The notes under the pieces were generated by a model, which was not told the origin of the DNA, did no database searches, and was given only the letters and a program-made list of their open reading frames with translations. Both the position numbers and the translations under genes were made by a program. This document shows, one piece after another, positions 53,731 through 63,899 of a stretch of DNA of 64,000 nucleotides. How positions within the stretch are numbered: position 1 is the first letter of the stretch; every line of letters begins with the position of its first letter. Where the stretch lies: contig NZ_FNEX01000010.1 of NCBI RefSeq assembly GCF_900100435.1, forward strand, positions 185,636-249,635, read 5' to 3'. The stretch comes from Pedobacter sp. ok626 (GTDB lineage Bacteria > Bacteroidota > Bacteroidia > Sphingobacteriales > Sphingobacteriaceae).

Positions 53731-55407
53731 ATGCAAAAAAAGTTTAATTTCCTTTCCTATCTAGTTTTATTGGTGTTTTTATGCTCGAATGCCAGGGCAC
53801 AAATGACTTTGAAAAATCCGATACTTCCTGGCTTTTACCCTGATCCTGCGATCTGTAGGGTTGGAGCCGATTACTACATGGTAACTTCAACTTTTGTGTA
53901 CTTCCCGGGAATACCGGTATTCCACAGTAAAGATCTTAAGAACTGGAAACAGATTGGGAGTGCAATTGATCGTACCTCACAGATGGATTTTATGGGAGAG
54001 CAAATATCCAGAGGTTTGTTTGCTCCAGCAATAAACTATAATAAGGGGACTTTTTATATTACTTGTACTGATATCGACAATGGCGGTAATTTTATAATTA
54101 CCGCCCAAAGCCCTTCAGGCCCATGGAGTGATCCAATATATATTAAAGAAGCAAGAGGTATCGATCCTTCTTTATTTTTCGATGGAGATAAAGCGTTTAT
54201 TTTATATAATAGTGACCCACCTGAAAATAAATCATTATACAGCGGGCACAGAACGGTGAGAATGTATGAGCTTAACCTGAGCAATCTTAAAGTAGTTGGA
54301 TCGGAGAAAATACTTGTAAACGGTGGGGTAGACATCAGCAAAAAACCAGTTTGGATTGAAGCGCCTCATATTTACAAAAGAAATGGTTTTTATTATTTAA
54401 TGGCGGCCGAGGGGGGCACAAGTGTGAACCATTCTGAAGTCATCCTAAGAAGTAATGATGTTTGGGGCCCTTATATACCATACGAAAAAAATCCAATTTT
54501 AACGCAAAGACATCTGGATCCTAAAAGGAAAAATCCAATATCTTCCGTTGGTCATGCAGATCTGGTAGATGGGCCAGATGGAAATACCTATGCTGTTTTT
54601 CTGGGCGTAAGACCATATGAAGGTGATTTTTACAATACGGGGCGTGAAACTTTCATTGCGCCAGTTAAATGGATAGACAACTGGCCAGTTATAAATCCAG
54701 ATCATGAAGAAGTGCAGTATGAATATCAGGTAAGTTGGAATGAAGAGAAACATAAAGACCAATTGCCACTCAGTGGGAATTTTGATTTTAAGTTTCCATT
54801 TAAGGATAGTCTAAACACCCAGTTTTTATTTTTACGTACCCATAACCCATCATGGTATAGTTTTAAGGAAAATAAAAATGCACTCACAGTTAAACTGCTT
54901 CCGGAAACGATTTTGGGAAAAGGCAATCCAGCTTTTATTGGAAGAAGGCAGCAGCATTTGGTAAGTTCGGCTTCAACCGAAATGTCGTTTTCTACCAAAA
55001 AAAGTAATGAGAAATCGGGAATGGTGATATTCCAAAATGAGAATCATTTCTATTATCTATGTAAATCATATGAAAATGGTAAAAATGTTATTCAGTTGTT
55101 TAAAGGTAGTCCGACATCAGAAAAGATGGATTTACTTAAACAGATGGAATTACCAGGCGCTCAAAAGAGTGTGTACCTTAAAATAAGTTCCGAAAAGGAC
55201 CTTTATTCTTTCTGGTTTGGCTTAAAAGAAAATGAATGGAAGCTTTTGGCTGATCAAGTTGACGGAAAGTACTTGAGTACAGTTGTTGCCAAAGGGTTTG
55301 TAGGTTCATTGTACGGCATTTACGCTACATCTGAGGGCCAAAAAACGGAGAATAAAGCCATTTATAAATGGTTTGGATATAGTGGAAACGACAGTACTTA
55401 TGAATAG
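53731..55407 (+). CDS. GH43-family beta-xylosidase / alpha-arabinofuranosidase
   Basis: A 558-residue exported enzyme (signal peptide ending near ARAQM). The N-terminal propeller (~28-320) starts NPILPGFYPDPAICRVGADY and carries Asp38 (base), Asp145 in ARGIDPSLFF and Glu210 in WIEAPHIYK (acid). A C-terminal beta-sandwich of ~200 residues (HNPSWYSFKENKNALTVKLL, SEKSGMVIFQNENHFYYL) is the accessory domain found in beta-xylosidase-type GH43 enzymes. It should release xylose, and possibly arabinose, from xylo-oligosaccharides in the periplasm. The xylanase gene overlaps its 3' end by 8 bp, which indicates translational coupling. Confidence 0.94.
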   Translation: MQKKFNFLSYLVLLVFLCSNARAQMTLKNPILPGFYPDPAICRVGADYYMVTSTFVYFPGIPVFHSKDLKNWKQIGSAIDRTSQMDFMGEQISRGLFAPAINYNKGTFYITCTDIDNGGNFIITAQSPSGPWSDPIYIKEARGIDPSLFFDGDKAFILYNSDPPENKSLYSGHRTVRMYELNLSNLKVVGSEKILVNGGVDISKKPVWIEAPHIYKRNGFYYLMAAEGGTSVNHSEVILRSNDVWGPYIPYEKNPILTQRHLDPKRKNPISSVGHADLVDGPDGNTYAVFLGVRPYEGDFYNTGRETFIAPVKWIDNWPVINPDHEEVQYEYQVSWNEEKHKDQLPLSGNFDFKFPFKDSLNTQFLFLRTHNPSWYSFKENKNALTVKLLPETILGKGNPAFIGRRQQHLVSSASTEMSFSTKKSNEKSGMVIFQNENHFYYLCKSYENGKNVIQLFKGSPTSEKMDLLKQMELPGAQKSVYLKISSEKDLYSFWFGLKENEWKLLADQVDGKYLSTVVAKGFVGSLYGIYATSEGQKTENKAIYKWFGYSGNDSTYE

Positions 55408-56500
55408 AATTTTATTGAGGAATTTTCTATATCTCCTTGTAATCGTCCTGTGTTCCTCAGGTTGCAAATCACGCTCGCAAAATACAACTGCATTGAAGGG
55501 ATTGAAAGATTACTATAATGATTATTTTCCAATTGGTGTTGCCGTTAGTACCAGAACATTAAAAGGAGATGAAGCTGAGCTGCTTTTAAGGGAGTTCAGC
55601 AGCATTACCTCTGAAAATGCCATGAAAATGGAAGCGATACATCCCCGTGAGGATTACTATTTCTGGAGGGATGCTGACTCCATAGTGAAATTTGCTGAAA
55701 ATCATAATTTGAAAATTCGTGGGCATAATTTGTGCTGGCATGAACAAGTTCCCAACTGGATATTTACTGACGAGTCTGGTCAGCTTGTTTCAAAGGAAGT
55801 ACTCCTTAAACGGCTCAAGGATCACATTACAACGGTAGTTAAAAGATATAAGGGTAAAATCTACGCATGGGATGTGGTTAATGAAGTGATTGGCGACACA
55901 GACGAAGAATTTATAAGGAATTCTTTATGGTATAAGATATGTGGTGAAGAATATATTGCGAAAGCATTTGAGTACGCTCATGCCGCTGATCCGGAGGCAT
56001 TGCTTTTTTATAATGACTACAACACAGAGCGGCCAGTTAAGCGGGATAAGATTTACCGTTTACTTAAAAAGCTTCTGGAAGAAAAGGTTCCTATCCACGG
56101 TATAGGACTGCAAGCCCATTGGTCAATTTTTGAACCGTCTGAGCGGGACTTGCGTGATGCGATCGAATTGTATTCATCGTTGGGTCTACAAATACATTTT
56201 ACGGAACTTGATATGTCTATCTATCCCTGGGAGAAAAACAAAAGGGAGAAACAGCCAGGTGATATCGATCGTTTGACCCCAGAGCTGGAGTTGAAGCAAA
56301 TTGATCAGTATGCTAAGATTTTTAAAATTTTTAGGGAATACAAAAAGAACATCACCAGCGTAACTTTCTGGAATGTTTCAGATCGGTATACCTGGTTAGA
56401 TGGCTATCCGGTACGTGGTAGAAAAAATTATCCATTATTGTTTGATCAAAAACTACAACGGAAAAAGGCTTATCAAGAAGTCGTGAATTTTAAAAAGTAA
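55400..56500 (+). CDS. GH10 endo-1,4-beta-xylanase lipoprotein
   Basis: A 366-residue enzyme. The ATG at 55400 is preferred over an in-frame TTG 27 bp earlier because it starts a lipoprotein signal with lipobox Cys22 (LCSSGCKSR). The TIM barrel has all GH10 landmarks: SSITSENAMKMEAIHP, RGHNLCWHEQVPNWIF, acid/base Glu162 in WDVVNEVIGD, GIGLQAHWS, and nucleophile Glu269 in IHFTELDMS. The C-terminal VTFWNVSDRYTWLDG is also conserved. It cuts internal beta-1,4-xylan bonds. The 8-bp overlap with GH43 implies coupled expression, and lipidation suggests action at the membrane surface. Confidence 0.96.
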   Translation: MNRILLRNFLYLLVIVLCSSGCKSRSQNTTALKGLKDYYNDYFPIGVAVSTRTLKGDEAELLLREFSSITSENAMKMEAIHPREDYYFWRDADSIVKFAENHNLKIRGHNLCWHEQVPNWIFTDESGQLVSKEVLLKRLKDHITTVVKRYKGKIYAWDVVNEVIGDTDEEFIRNSLWYKICGEEYIAKAFEYAHAADPEALLFYNDYNTERPVKRDKIYRLLKKLLEEKVPIHGIGLQAHWSIFEPSERDLRDAIELYSSLGLQIHFTELDMSIYPWEKNKREKQPGDIDRLTPELELKQIDQYAKIFKIFREYKKNITSVTFWNVSDRYTWLDGYPVRGRKNYPLLFDQKLQRKKAYQEVVNFKK

Positions 56501-56717
56501 TTCCTCTCTCCATCTTTCATCTAGCTCTTTTGAACTTATGTAGCAGAAAAAAATACATTTGTTGCTGCCTGATGCTTAATTTGTGGCTACTTTCGTTAAA
56601 ACCAAATATACTACTTGTACCTATTTTTTAAAATATAGCATTTGTTGTATATAGGAACACTGCACAGTAAATAAAATGGAATCTTCCAGGTTTATACTGT
56701 CATCTGTCCTTATTTAT

Positions 56718-56725
56718 TAACTTTA
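56718..56725 (+). promoter_or_regulatory. Candidate -7 box of the hybrid regulator gene
   Basis: TAACTTTA matches TAnnTTTG except for the last base, 15 bp ahead of the start codon. The rest of the 240-bp gap after GH10 shows no gene or hairpin terminator. Confidence 0.35.
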
Positions 56726-56740
56726 GGTAACCAAAAAAAT

Positions 56741-59700
56741 ATGCTGAACCGGGCCATTTTAAAGCGATTTTATCTTTGTTTTTTATATACTGTTCTGGTA
56801 TTATCACCGGGGTATGCGCAAAATCAAAAAATCAATTTTACTTCCTTAAAAACAAAAGATGGGCTTTCTTCTAATACGATTAATGCGATTTTGAAGGATC
56901 GATATGGAATCATGTGGTTTGGAACAGAGGATGGATTGAATAAATTTGATGGAACTAATTTCACTGTTTACAAGCATAAATCTGACGATCCGACTGGAAT
57001 TCAGGCTAATGATATTCGAGCAATCCATGAAGATAAGTCTGGTAATTTATGGATTGGAAGCTCTGGCGGTTCGTTGAGTTTATATGACCGCAAGAAAAAT
57101 TCTTTTATAAATTTTTCTGCAAATACAGGTGAAGGTTTAAGCAGTGATGTTATACGTACCGTTTCGAGTGATTATACAGGAAAGATATGGGTTGCGACCT
57201 TCAGTGGCTTAGATTTGCTTGATCCTAAAACTAGAACGGTAAAAAAACTCTCTCTGCAGGTCGGTCCTAAAAGAGCATTTCCTGCTATGACATTCAATTG
57301 TCTTTATGAGGACAGCAGACATAGAATGTGGATCGGATCTAACAATGGAATCTATTTATACGAAAGAGAAACAAACTCATTTAAGAATTTTACGAATTCT
57401 GTTTCAGATCCATCAAGTCTCTGTGATAATGCTGTATCATCAATTGTTGAAGATCAGGCGGGGAATTTATGGTTTGGTACTAGAAATGGGCTTAGTCTCC
57501 TCCTTCCAGATGGTACAAGCTTTAAAAATTTTTGGCATGACAGCAAGAATCCCAATACCCTAACCAATAATATGATTCTAAGTCTTGCGGCAAGTACCAA
57601 TAATCAGTTATGGATTGGTACAGAGGATGGTTTAAATATTCTTAATATTAAGACGGGTGATATCACAAGATATAAGCCTGATTCAAGAGATATATATTCT
57701 TTAACAGGCAAGTCTATAAGTTATATTTATATAGATAACCAGGGTATTTATTGGCTTGGAGTTTACCATGGAGGCATCAATAAATATGACACTAATTTAA
57801 ATCTGTTTCAACTAAAACAAGGTAATGTTTTTGACCAGAATGGACTAAATACTTCTGTTGTAACTTCATTCGCCAAATATCGGGATGATGAGATTTTTGT
57901 TGGTACAGACGGTGGTGGGCTTAATTTGTTCAATCGCAAAACAGAGTTGTTTAAAAGGTTTAATGTGCCTTTAGCAAATGGAAGCACGCTGAGTAACATC
58001 TCGATAATGAGTATGGAAATCGCCAGGTCAAAGCAGTTATATCTTGGGACATACTCAAATGGGTTGGTCGTTATGGATTTAAAAACCGGGCAGTTTCGCC
58101 AGATTACAAATCATAATAGTCACGATGCGCTAAATTCAAATGATATATTTTGCGTTAAGGAAGATAAAGGAGGTAAAATCTGGGTCGGAACAAACGGAGG
58201 CGGAGTAAACGTGTTAAATTCTAAGGATAAAGTTCTGGTAAAATATTGTAAAAATCCGAAAGCAATAAATGAACGGGATTATCCAGGAAATAACTTCGTA
58301 AGGTTTATTGAAGAGGACAATGCGGGAAACATTTGGATCGGCTCTTACGGTTCTGGAATTGCCGTTTTTAATCCGCATAGTAACAAATTTATAGTTTATA
58401 GTAAGGCCAACAGCAAACTGCCAAACGACCTTACCATGTCGATATTAAAAGACCGTTTAGGGAACATATGGGTTGGAACATTTAGCGGTGGCCTAAGCCT
58501 GTTTGACGATAAGACTGGTCAGTTCATTACTTTTTCTGAAAAAGATGGATTGAATAATGCAACAGTTTATGCCATAGTTGAGGATAAGCAAGGTAAAATA
58601 TGGCTGAGTACCAATAAAGGTATCAGCAGCTTTGATCGTAAAACAAAGAAATTTACCAATTATACCATTTACAATGGGGTTCAAAATAATAATTTTGTTC
58701 TAGGTGCTGGCTTCAGTTCTTCTGACGGAGAAATCTATTTTGGGGGTGCCGATGGTTTCAATTATTTTAACCCGCAGTATTTCAAGAAGAATAAAAATGT
58801 GTCAAGGGTTCTTTTTACTGATCTGAAAATAGGCAATACTTCAATCGTTGCTTCTGCAGATGGACCTATAAAAGAGCATATCTCTGTCGTTAAAGATATT
58901 TATTTAGATTATAAGCAGAATTTTACCCTTAGTTATGTTAGTGTAAATTATACTGCACCTGAGCAGAACAGGTATTCATATCGTTTGGAAGGTTTTGATA
59001 ATGAATGGATCAATGCCGGAAATTCTAAGTCTGTGTCTTATACCAATCTTGATCCGGGTGAATATGTGTTTCACGTTAAGGCAAGCAATAATGATGGACT
59101 TTGGAATGGAGCAGAAACTGCGATAAGAATACATGTATTGCCTCCCTTCTGGCGTACAATATATGCTTATGTTTTATATGTATTGGTTATTGTGGGTACG
59201 CTTCTCTATATCCGACATAGAGGGATTCAAAAGTTGAAGCTGAAATTTGCTCAGGTTCAGGAGAAAATGAAGGCAGAACAGTTGATTGAAGAAGAGCGAA
59301 AAGAGGCTGAGCGATTGAGAGAGTTAGATAAGCTGAAAATTAAATTTCTGACAAATCTGAGTCATGAGTTTCGCACTCCGCTGTCGTTGATTATGGGCCC
59401 TGTTGATAAATTACTGACGGAAAGGAGGGATATAGAGATTGCGGGTCCTTTAGCCATGATCAAACGAAATACGAGAAGATTGCTGAACCTGGTGAACCAA
59501 ATCCTGGATTTCAGAAAGATGGAGGATCAGGAACTGAGATTAAATCCTTCAGAAGTCGATATCGTTGCCTTTATTAAGGAAGTTCTGGAGTCGTTTAATG
59601 ACCTCAGCGAACGTAAGCAAATTCAATTGGTATTTAAAAGCCAGATGAGATGCTTTTATACCTTGTTTGACCAGGATAAAATAGAACGTGTATTGTTCAA

Positions 59701-60901
59701 CTTGCTGTCTAATGCATTTAAATTTACACCTGTTGGTGGCATAATTTCATTAGAAGTGGAAAAGAGTGATCGCTTAAATGATGGTCAGGAATCTTCGTTG
59801 ATCATCAAAGTTTCCGATACGGGTATTGGTATGTCAGCTGAAGACAAAGAGAAAATATTTGATCGGTTTTTTCAGGCTGAAACTTCAGCACCTATTTTAA
59901 ATCAGGGAAGTGGGATTGGTTTGTCAATTGCAAAGGAATTTGTCAAGATGCATGGGGGTGATATAGCTGTTCAAACTGAACTTGGGAAAGGTAGTAATTT
60001 TATCATTGAGCTTCCTTTTTCGACGACCGAAACCGCAGATGAACTAACCATAGATTTTTCTGGTTCCATTAACTCCGAACCAGAAATTGTTACCGAGGCC
60101 GATGAAAACGTAAATGGCATAGATATCCCTTCAGTTTTATTGGTGGAAGACAATGAGGATTTTAGATTTTATCTTAAGGACAGTTTAAAGTCGTTTTATA
60201 GGATTTATGAAGCATGTAATGGGCAGGAGGGCTGGCAAAAGGCCTTGGCTCATCATCCTCAAGTTATTGTAAGTGATATCAATATGCCATATATGAATGG
60301 CATCGAACTATGCTGTAAAGTGAAGTCTGATAAACGGACGAATCACATTCCAATTATATTGTTGACCGCGTTAACCGGAGAGGAGGAGCAGCTCAGGGGA
60401 TTGGAGACAGGTGCAAATGACTATTTAACCAAGCCTTTTAATTTTGAAATTCTTAATGCAAAAATTAAGAATCTTCTGACCTTAAATAAAACGCTTAAGG
60501 ATACTTACACTAAACAGATAAAGGTTCAAACACCAGAAGTTGTTATCGAATCACATAGCGACAGATTATTAAATAAAGTTTTATTATACATTGAAGAAAA
60601 TCTTAATAATCCTAAACTTTCTGTTGAAGATTTAAGCAGGCATGTAGGAATGAGCAGGGGCTCTTTATATCATAAAATTTTGGAATTAACAGGCGAATCA
60701 CCTGTTGAGTATATCAGGTCGGTAAAGTTGGATAAAGCTACCGTTTTGCTCGAAAAGAGCGATCTAAATGTGTCGCAGATCGCTTATATGGTTGGCTTTG
60801 CTACACCCAATTATTTTGCAAAATCATTTAAGGCGAAATTTAATGTTCAACCCTCAGAATTTATGAATTTAAAGCGCAAAACCGATGTTAATTTAGTTTA
60901 A
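56741..60901 (+). CDS. Hybrid two-component system sensor/regulator (HTCS)
   Basis: A 1386-residue one-protein signalling system. A signal peptide precedes a periplasmic sensor of two seven-bladed propellers (repeated motifs such as DKSGNLWIGSSGGSLSLY and DKGGKIWVGTNGGGVNVLN, ~30-715) and a Y_Y_Y domain (~725-800). One membrane helix lies at ~807-828. The cytoplasmic part holds a histidine kinase with His875 in LSHEFRTPLSL, an HATPase domain (~970-1090; SDTGIGMSAEDKEKIF), a receiver with Asp1179 in VSDINMPYMNGIELC, and a C-terminal AraC-type DNA-binding domain (~1285-1380). Family knowledge: HTCS proteins bind oligosaccharides in the periplasm and activate the local polysaccharide locus. Its neighbours make xylo-oligosaccharides the likely signal. 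Confidence 0.96.
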   Translation: MLNRAILKRFYLCFLYTVLVLSPGYAQNQKINFTSLKTKDGLSSNTINAILKDRYGIMWFGTEDGLNKFDGTNFTVYKHKSDDPTGIQANDIRAIHEDKSGNLWIGSSGGSLSLYDRKKNSFINFSANTGEGLSSDVIRTVSSDYTGKIWVATFSGLDLLDPKTRTVKKLSLQVGPKRAFPAMTFNCLYEDSRHRMWIGSNNGIYLYERETNSFKNFTNSVSDPSSLCDNAVSSIVEDQAGNLWFGTRNGLSLLLPDGTSFKNFWHDSKNPNTLTNNMILSLAASTNNQLWIGTEDGLNILNIKTGDITRYKPDSRDIYSLTGKSISYIYIDNQGIYWLGVYHGGINKYDTNLNLFQLKQGNVFDQNGLNTSVVTSFAKYRDDEIFVGTDGGGLNLFNRKTELFKRFNVPLANGSTLSNISIMSMEIARSKQLYLGTYSNGLVVMDLKTGQFRQITNHNSHDALNSNDIFCVKEDKGGKIWVGTNGGGVNVLNSKDKVLVKYCKNPKAINERDYPGNNFVRFIEEDNAGNIWIGSYGSGIAVFNPHSNKFIVYSKANSKLPNDLTMSILKDRLGNIWVGTFSGGLSLFDDKTGQFITFSEKDGLNNATVYAIVEDKQGKIWLSTNKGISSFDRKTKKFTNYTIYNGVQNNNFVLGAGFSSSDGEIYFGGADGFNYFNPQYFKKNKNVSRVLFTDLKIGNTSIVASADGPIKEHISVVKDIYLDYKQNFTLSYVSVNYTAPEQNRYSYRLEGFDNEWINAGNSKSVSYTNLDPGEYVFHVKASNNDGLWNGAETAIRIHVLPPFWRTIYAYVLYVLVIVGTLLYIRHRGIQKLKLKFAQVQEKMKAEQLIEEERKEAERLRELDKLKIKFLTNLSHEFRTPLSLIMGPVDKLLTERRDIEIAGPLAMIKRNTRRLLNLVNQILDFRKMEDQELRLNPSEVDIVAFIKEVLESFNDLSERKQIQLVFKSQMRCFYTLFDQDKIERVLFNLLSNAFKFTPVGGIISLEVEKSDRLNDGQESSLIIKVSDTGIGMSAEDKEKIFDRFFQAETSAPILNQGSGIGLSIAKEFVKMHGGDIAVQTELGKGSNFIIELPFSTTETADELTIDFSGSINSEPEIVTEADENVNGIDIPSVLLVEDNEDFRFYLKDSLKSFYRIYEACNGQEGWQKALAHHPQVIVSDINMPYMNGIELCCKVKSDKRTNHIPIILLTALTGEEEQLRGLETGANDYLTKPFNFEILNAKIKNLLTLNKTLKDTYTKQIKVQTPEVVIESHSDRLLNKVLLYIEENLNNPKLSVEDLSRHVGMSRGSLYHKILELTGESPVEYIRSVKLDKATVLLEKSDLNVSQIAYMVGFATPNYFAKSFKAKFNVQPSEFMNLKRKTDVNLV

Positions 60902-60997
60902 ACATTTATGACATCATTTTATACAAATCTGCTCGATACTTTTTTTGGTTTGGAGTACGTTTGAGATGCCAACCAATTGAAATTTCAAGATAGATGT

Positions 60998-62938
60998 ATG
61001 AGCCAAATTAAATTGTTTTCGTTTTTTTTATGCTTAAGCTTTTGCTTTGTTTTGCAAGGTTATACACAGATCAGGCTACCGCATTTGGTAGGGGACAGTA
61101 TGGTGCTGCAGCGAGAAGTGCCGCTTAAAATCTGGGGATGGGCTTCTCCGGGTGAAAAAGTGGATGTTAATTTCAATGGTAAAAAGGCAACAACTGTTGC
61201 TGGACCTGACGGAAAATGGCTCACAAAACTTCCGGCTATGAAAGTCGGTGGCCCTTGCAATATGGTGCTTAAGGGAAAAAATACCATCGTATTGAAGGAT
61301 GTTTTAATAGGTGATGTATGGTTGTGCGCCGGGCAATCTAATATGGTTCATCAAATGAGGCTGCACAACATTACATACGCTGATGATATTGCATCGGCCA
61401 ATTATTCTAAAATCAGGCAATACTGGGTGCCTACCGCCACCAGCTTAATTGGTCCTTCAGAAGATCTGCCGCCAGGCAATTGGAAGTCTGCTAATTCAAA
61501 GGATATTAATGATTTTTCTGTCGTAGCCTACTTCTTTGCCAAACAAATTTTTGCAAAATATGGGATTCCCATTGGAATCATCAATGCAAGTGTTGGTGGT
61601 ACATCAATAGAATCATGGACAAGTGAAGAAGGATTAATGGATGTTGGGGGACTGCGTGAAATAATTATACGGAATAAAGACACCGCATACGTGAATGGCG
61701 TTAATCGGAAGGCCGTTTCTAACCAGCTTAAGAAGGCTGTAATCGCTGATAAAGGCTTGAATGGGGATATTAAATGGTACGATCCTGAATATCTACCCAA
61801 GGGATGGAGGAATATTAATATTCCGGGATATTGGGAGGACCAGGGGATTCGCGATTTGGATGGGGTTGTCTGGTATCGTAGGGTGTTTGATGTGCCCGCT
61901 GCTATGGTTGGAATACCCGCGCTCATCCATATGGGAAGGATTATTGATGCTGACAGATTTTATGTAAATGGCCAGCAGGTAGGTAATACAGGGTATCAAT
62001 ATCCTCAGAGGAGGTATCATCTGGGCCCAGGTACATTGAAAGCAGGAAAGAATATTTTTGTAATTAGGGTAGAAAATTCGGCTGGAAAGGGCGGTTTTGT
62101 ACCTGATAAACCTTATCTTATTGAAGCGGGAAATCAATCCATTGATTTAAAAGGAGATTGGCAATATAAAGTTGGGGAGGTTTATACACCAGTAGTTAAG
62201 ACAGGGGCCTATGGTATTTCGGAACAAGCTCAGCCTACTGCGCTTTACAATACGATGATAGCTCCATTAGCCAATTATGGTTTTAAGGGTATACTTTGGT
62301 ATCAGGGCGAAAGTAACGTTGGAAATGCCATGGCTTATAAAAAATTATTGCCAGCCATGATCAACGACTGGAGAAATAAGTTCGACAGACCTGATTTGCC
62401 GTTCTTTTATGTTCAGTTGCCTAACCATGGAGATATGTGTTATCAACCTGCAGAAAGTGGTTTGGCTTTAATGAGAGAGGCTGCATTGCAGACGCTAAAG
62501 GTTCCATTTACAGGAATGGCTGTTACAATTGATCTTGGAGAATGGAACGACCTTCATCCTGATAATAAGAGGGATGTGGGGGAGAGACTGGCGCTAATTG
62601 CCAGGCATTTTACCTATGGAGAAAGGAGTCTGATTTATTCCGGCCCAATTTTTCAGTCTTCAAAAGTTTCCGGAAATGAGATTGTTGTCAGTTTTAATCA
62701 TGTTGGGAGTGGTTTGGTAGCGGTCGACGGAGAACCGCTTTCACAATTTGAAATTGCAGGCGAAGACAAAAAGTTTGTGTGGGCCAGTGCAAAAATTGAA
62801 AATGATAAAGTTGTGGTCTGGTCAGATCAAATTAGGAGTCCTAAGTACGTTCGTTACGCATGGGCAGATAATCCTGTAAACCCAAATTTATATAATCTGG
62901 AAAAATTACCGGCCTCACCCTTTCGTACTGATGAATAA
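60998..62938 (+). CDS. SGNH-type acetylesterase (sialate O-acetylesterase-like), likely acetyl-xylan esterase
   Basis: A 646-residue exported enzyme. The ATG at 60998 gives the signal peptide; a TTG 21 bp earlier is the longer alternative. The N-terminal beta-domain (~25-100) is followed by a split SGNH hydrolase domain. Nucleophile Ser114 lies in the block WLCAGQSNMVHQM, and WYQGESNVGNA and the Asp/His motif LGEWNDLHPDNKRD supply the other blocks. Between the halves is an inserted galactose-binding-like module (~250-400; GYWEDQGIRDLDGVVWYRRV). Family members deacetylate sialic acid or plant glycans. Here, beside xylanase, xylosidase and glucuronidase genes, acetyl-xylan is the most sensible substrate. 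Confidence 0.88.
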   Translation: MSQIKLFSFFLCLSFCFVLQGYTQIRLPHLVGDSMVLQREVPLKIWGWASPGEKVDVNFNGKKATTVAGPDGKWLTKLPAMKVGGPCNMVLKGKNTIVLKDVLIGDVWLCAGQSNMVHQMRLHNITYADDIASANYSKIRQYWVPTATSLIGPSEDLPPGNWKSANSKDINDFSVVAYFFAKQIFAKYGIPIGIINASVGGTSIESWTSEEGLMDVGGLREIIIRNKDTAYVNGVNRKAVSNQLKKAVIADKGLNGDIKWYDPEYLPKGWRNINIPGYWEDQGIRDLDGVVWYRRVFDVPAAMVGIPALIHMGRIIDADRFYVNGQQVGNTGYQYPQRRYHLGPGTLKAGKNIFVIRVENSAGKGGFVPDKPYLIEAGNQSIDLKGDWQYKVGEVYTPVVKTGAYGISEQAQPTALYNTMIAPLANYGFKGILWYQGESNVGNAMAYKKLLPAMINDWRNKFDRPDLPFFYVQLPNHGDMCYQPAESGLALMREAALQTLKVPFTGMAVTIDLGEWNDLHPDNKRDVGERLALIARHFTYGERSLIYSGPIFQSSKVSGNEIVVSFNHVGSGLVAVDGEPLSQFEIAGEDKKFVWASAKIENDKVVVWSDQIRSPKYVRYAWADNPVNPNLYNLEKLPASPFRTDE

Positions 62939-63051
62939 TTTCCAGTTCAAACAATAAAATTTAAAGCCATATCTGATGATCTGCAACAAGCCGCTATTTT
63001 ATTAAATGCGCTGAATTAGGAATAAGTTATATATGTAAACAACCCCAATTA

Positions 63052-63897
63052 ATGAAACATAGAATAAATGAATTAGAAGATATCGCTGCTCAAGTAAGAA
63101 GGGATATTGTTAGAATGGTACATGCCTGCCAATCAGGTCATCCGGGTGGATCATTAGGATGTGCAGATTTTATGACTGCATTGTATTTTGAAATCATGAA
63201 CCGCTCTACTGATTTTGAAATGGATGGAAAAGGCGAAGATTTGTTTTTTCTTTCAAACGGACACATTTCGCCAGTTTTTTACAGCGTATTGGCCCGATCA
63301 GGTTATTTTGAAGTAAGCGAACTGGCTACTTTCAGAAAGTTAAACTCAAGATTACAAGGCCACCCAACAACTCATGAAGGACTTCCTGGTATCAGAATCG
63401 CATCTGGATCTTTGGGTCAAGGCATGTCTGTTGCTATCGGTGCAGCTCAGGCTAAAAAAATAAATAAAGATCACTCCACAGTTTATGTTTTACTTGGAGA
63501 TGGTGAATTACAGGAAGGTCAAAACTGGGAAGCCATTATGTATGCGTCTCACAACAAGGTGGATAACCTGATTGCATCTGTTGATTATAATGGTCAGCAA
63601 ATAGATGGCCCAACAGAAAAAGTATTATCTCTGGAAAACCTTCAGGCTAAATTTGAGGCTTTCGGATGGCATGTGATCAACTCTGATGGCAATGATATGG
63701 ATTTTATTGTTAGTGCATTGCACTATGCAAAATCTCTAACAGGCAAAGGAAAACCAGTTTTAAACTTAATGAGTACGCAAATGGGTGCTGGTGTTGATTT
63801 CATGATGGGCTCGCACAAATGGCATGGCGTAGCGCCTAACGATGAACAGCTTGCAGCTGCCTTAGCTCAATTAAGGACTACCCTTAAAGATTATTAA
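63052..63897 (+). CDS. Transketolase N-terminal subunit
   Basis: A 281-residue cytoplasmic protein matching the thiamine-diphosphate-binding half of split transketolases. Family motifs are HACQSGHPGGSLGCADFMTA, LSNGHISPVFYSVLARSGY, GSLGQGMSVAIGAAQA and the TPP site GDGELQEGQNWEAIMYASHN followed by SVDYNGQQIDG. The ATG of the C-terminal subunit lies 2 bp after its stop codon. Together they form the non-oxidative pentose phosphate enzyme that transfers two-carbon units from xylulose 5-phosphate. Its position at the end of the xylan cluster fits use of released pentose. Confidence 0.95.
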   Translation: MKHRINELEDIAAQVRRDIVRMVHACQSGHPGGSLGCADFMTALYFEIMNRSTDFEMDGKGEDLFFLSNGHISPVFYSVLARSGYFEVSELATFRKLNSRLQGHPTTHEGLPGIRIASGSLGQGMSVAIGAAQAKKINKDHSTVYVLLGDGELQEGQNWEAIMYASHNKVDNLIASVDYNGQQIDGPTEKVLSLENLQAKFEAFGWHVINSDGNDMDFIVSALHYAKSLTGKGKPVLNLMSTQMGAGVDFMMGSHKWHGVAPNDEQLAAALAQLRTTLKDY

Positions 63898-63899
63898 GC

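Noticed and set aside
56501..56740. Possible small gene or terminator between GH10 and the HTCS gene
   Set aside because: No frame with a plausible start and coding composition and no stable hairpin with a T run were seen; only a weak -7 box is reported.
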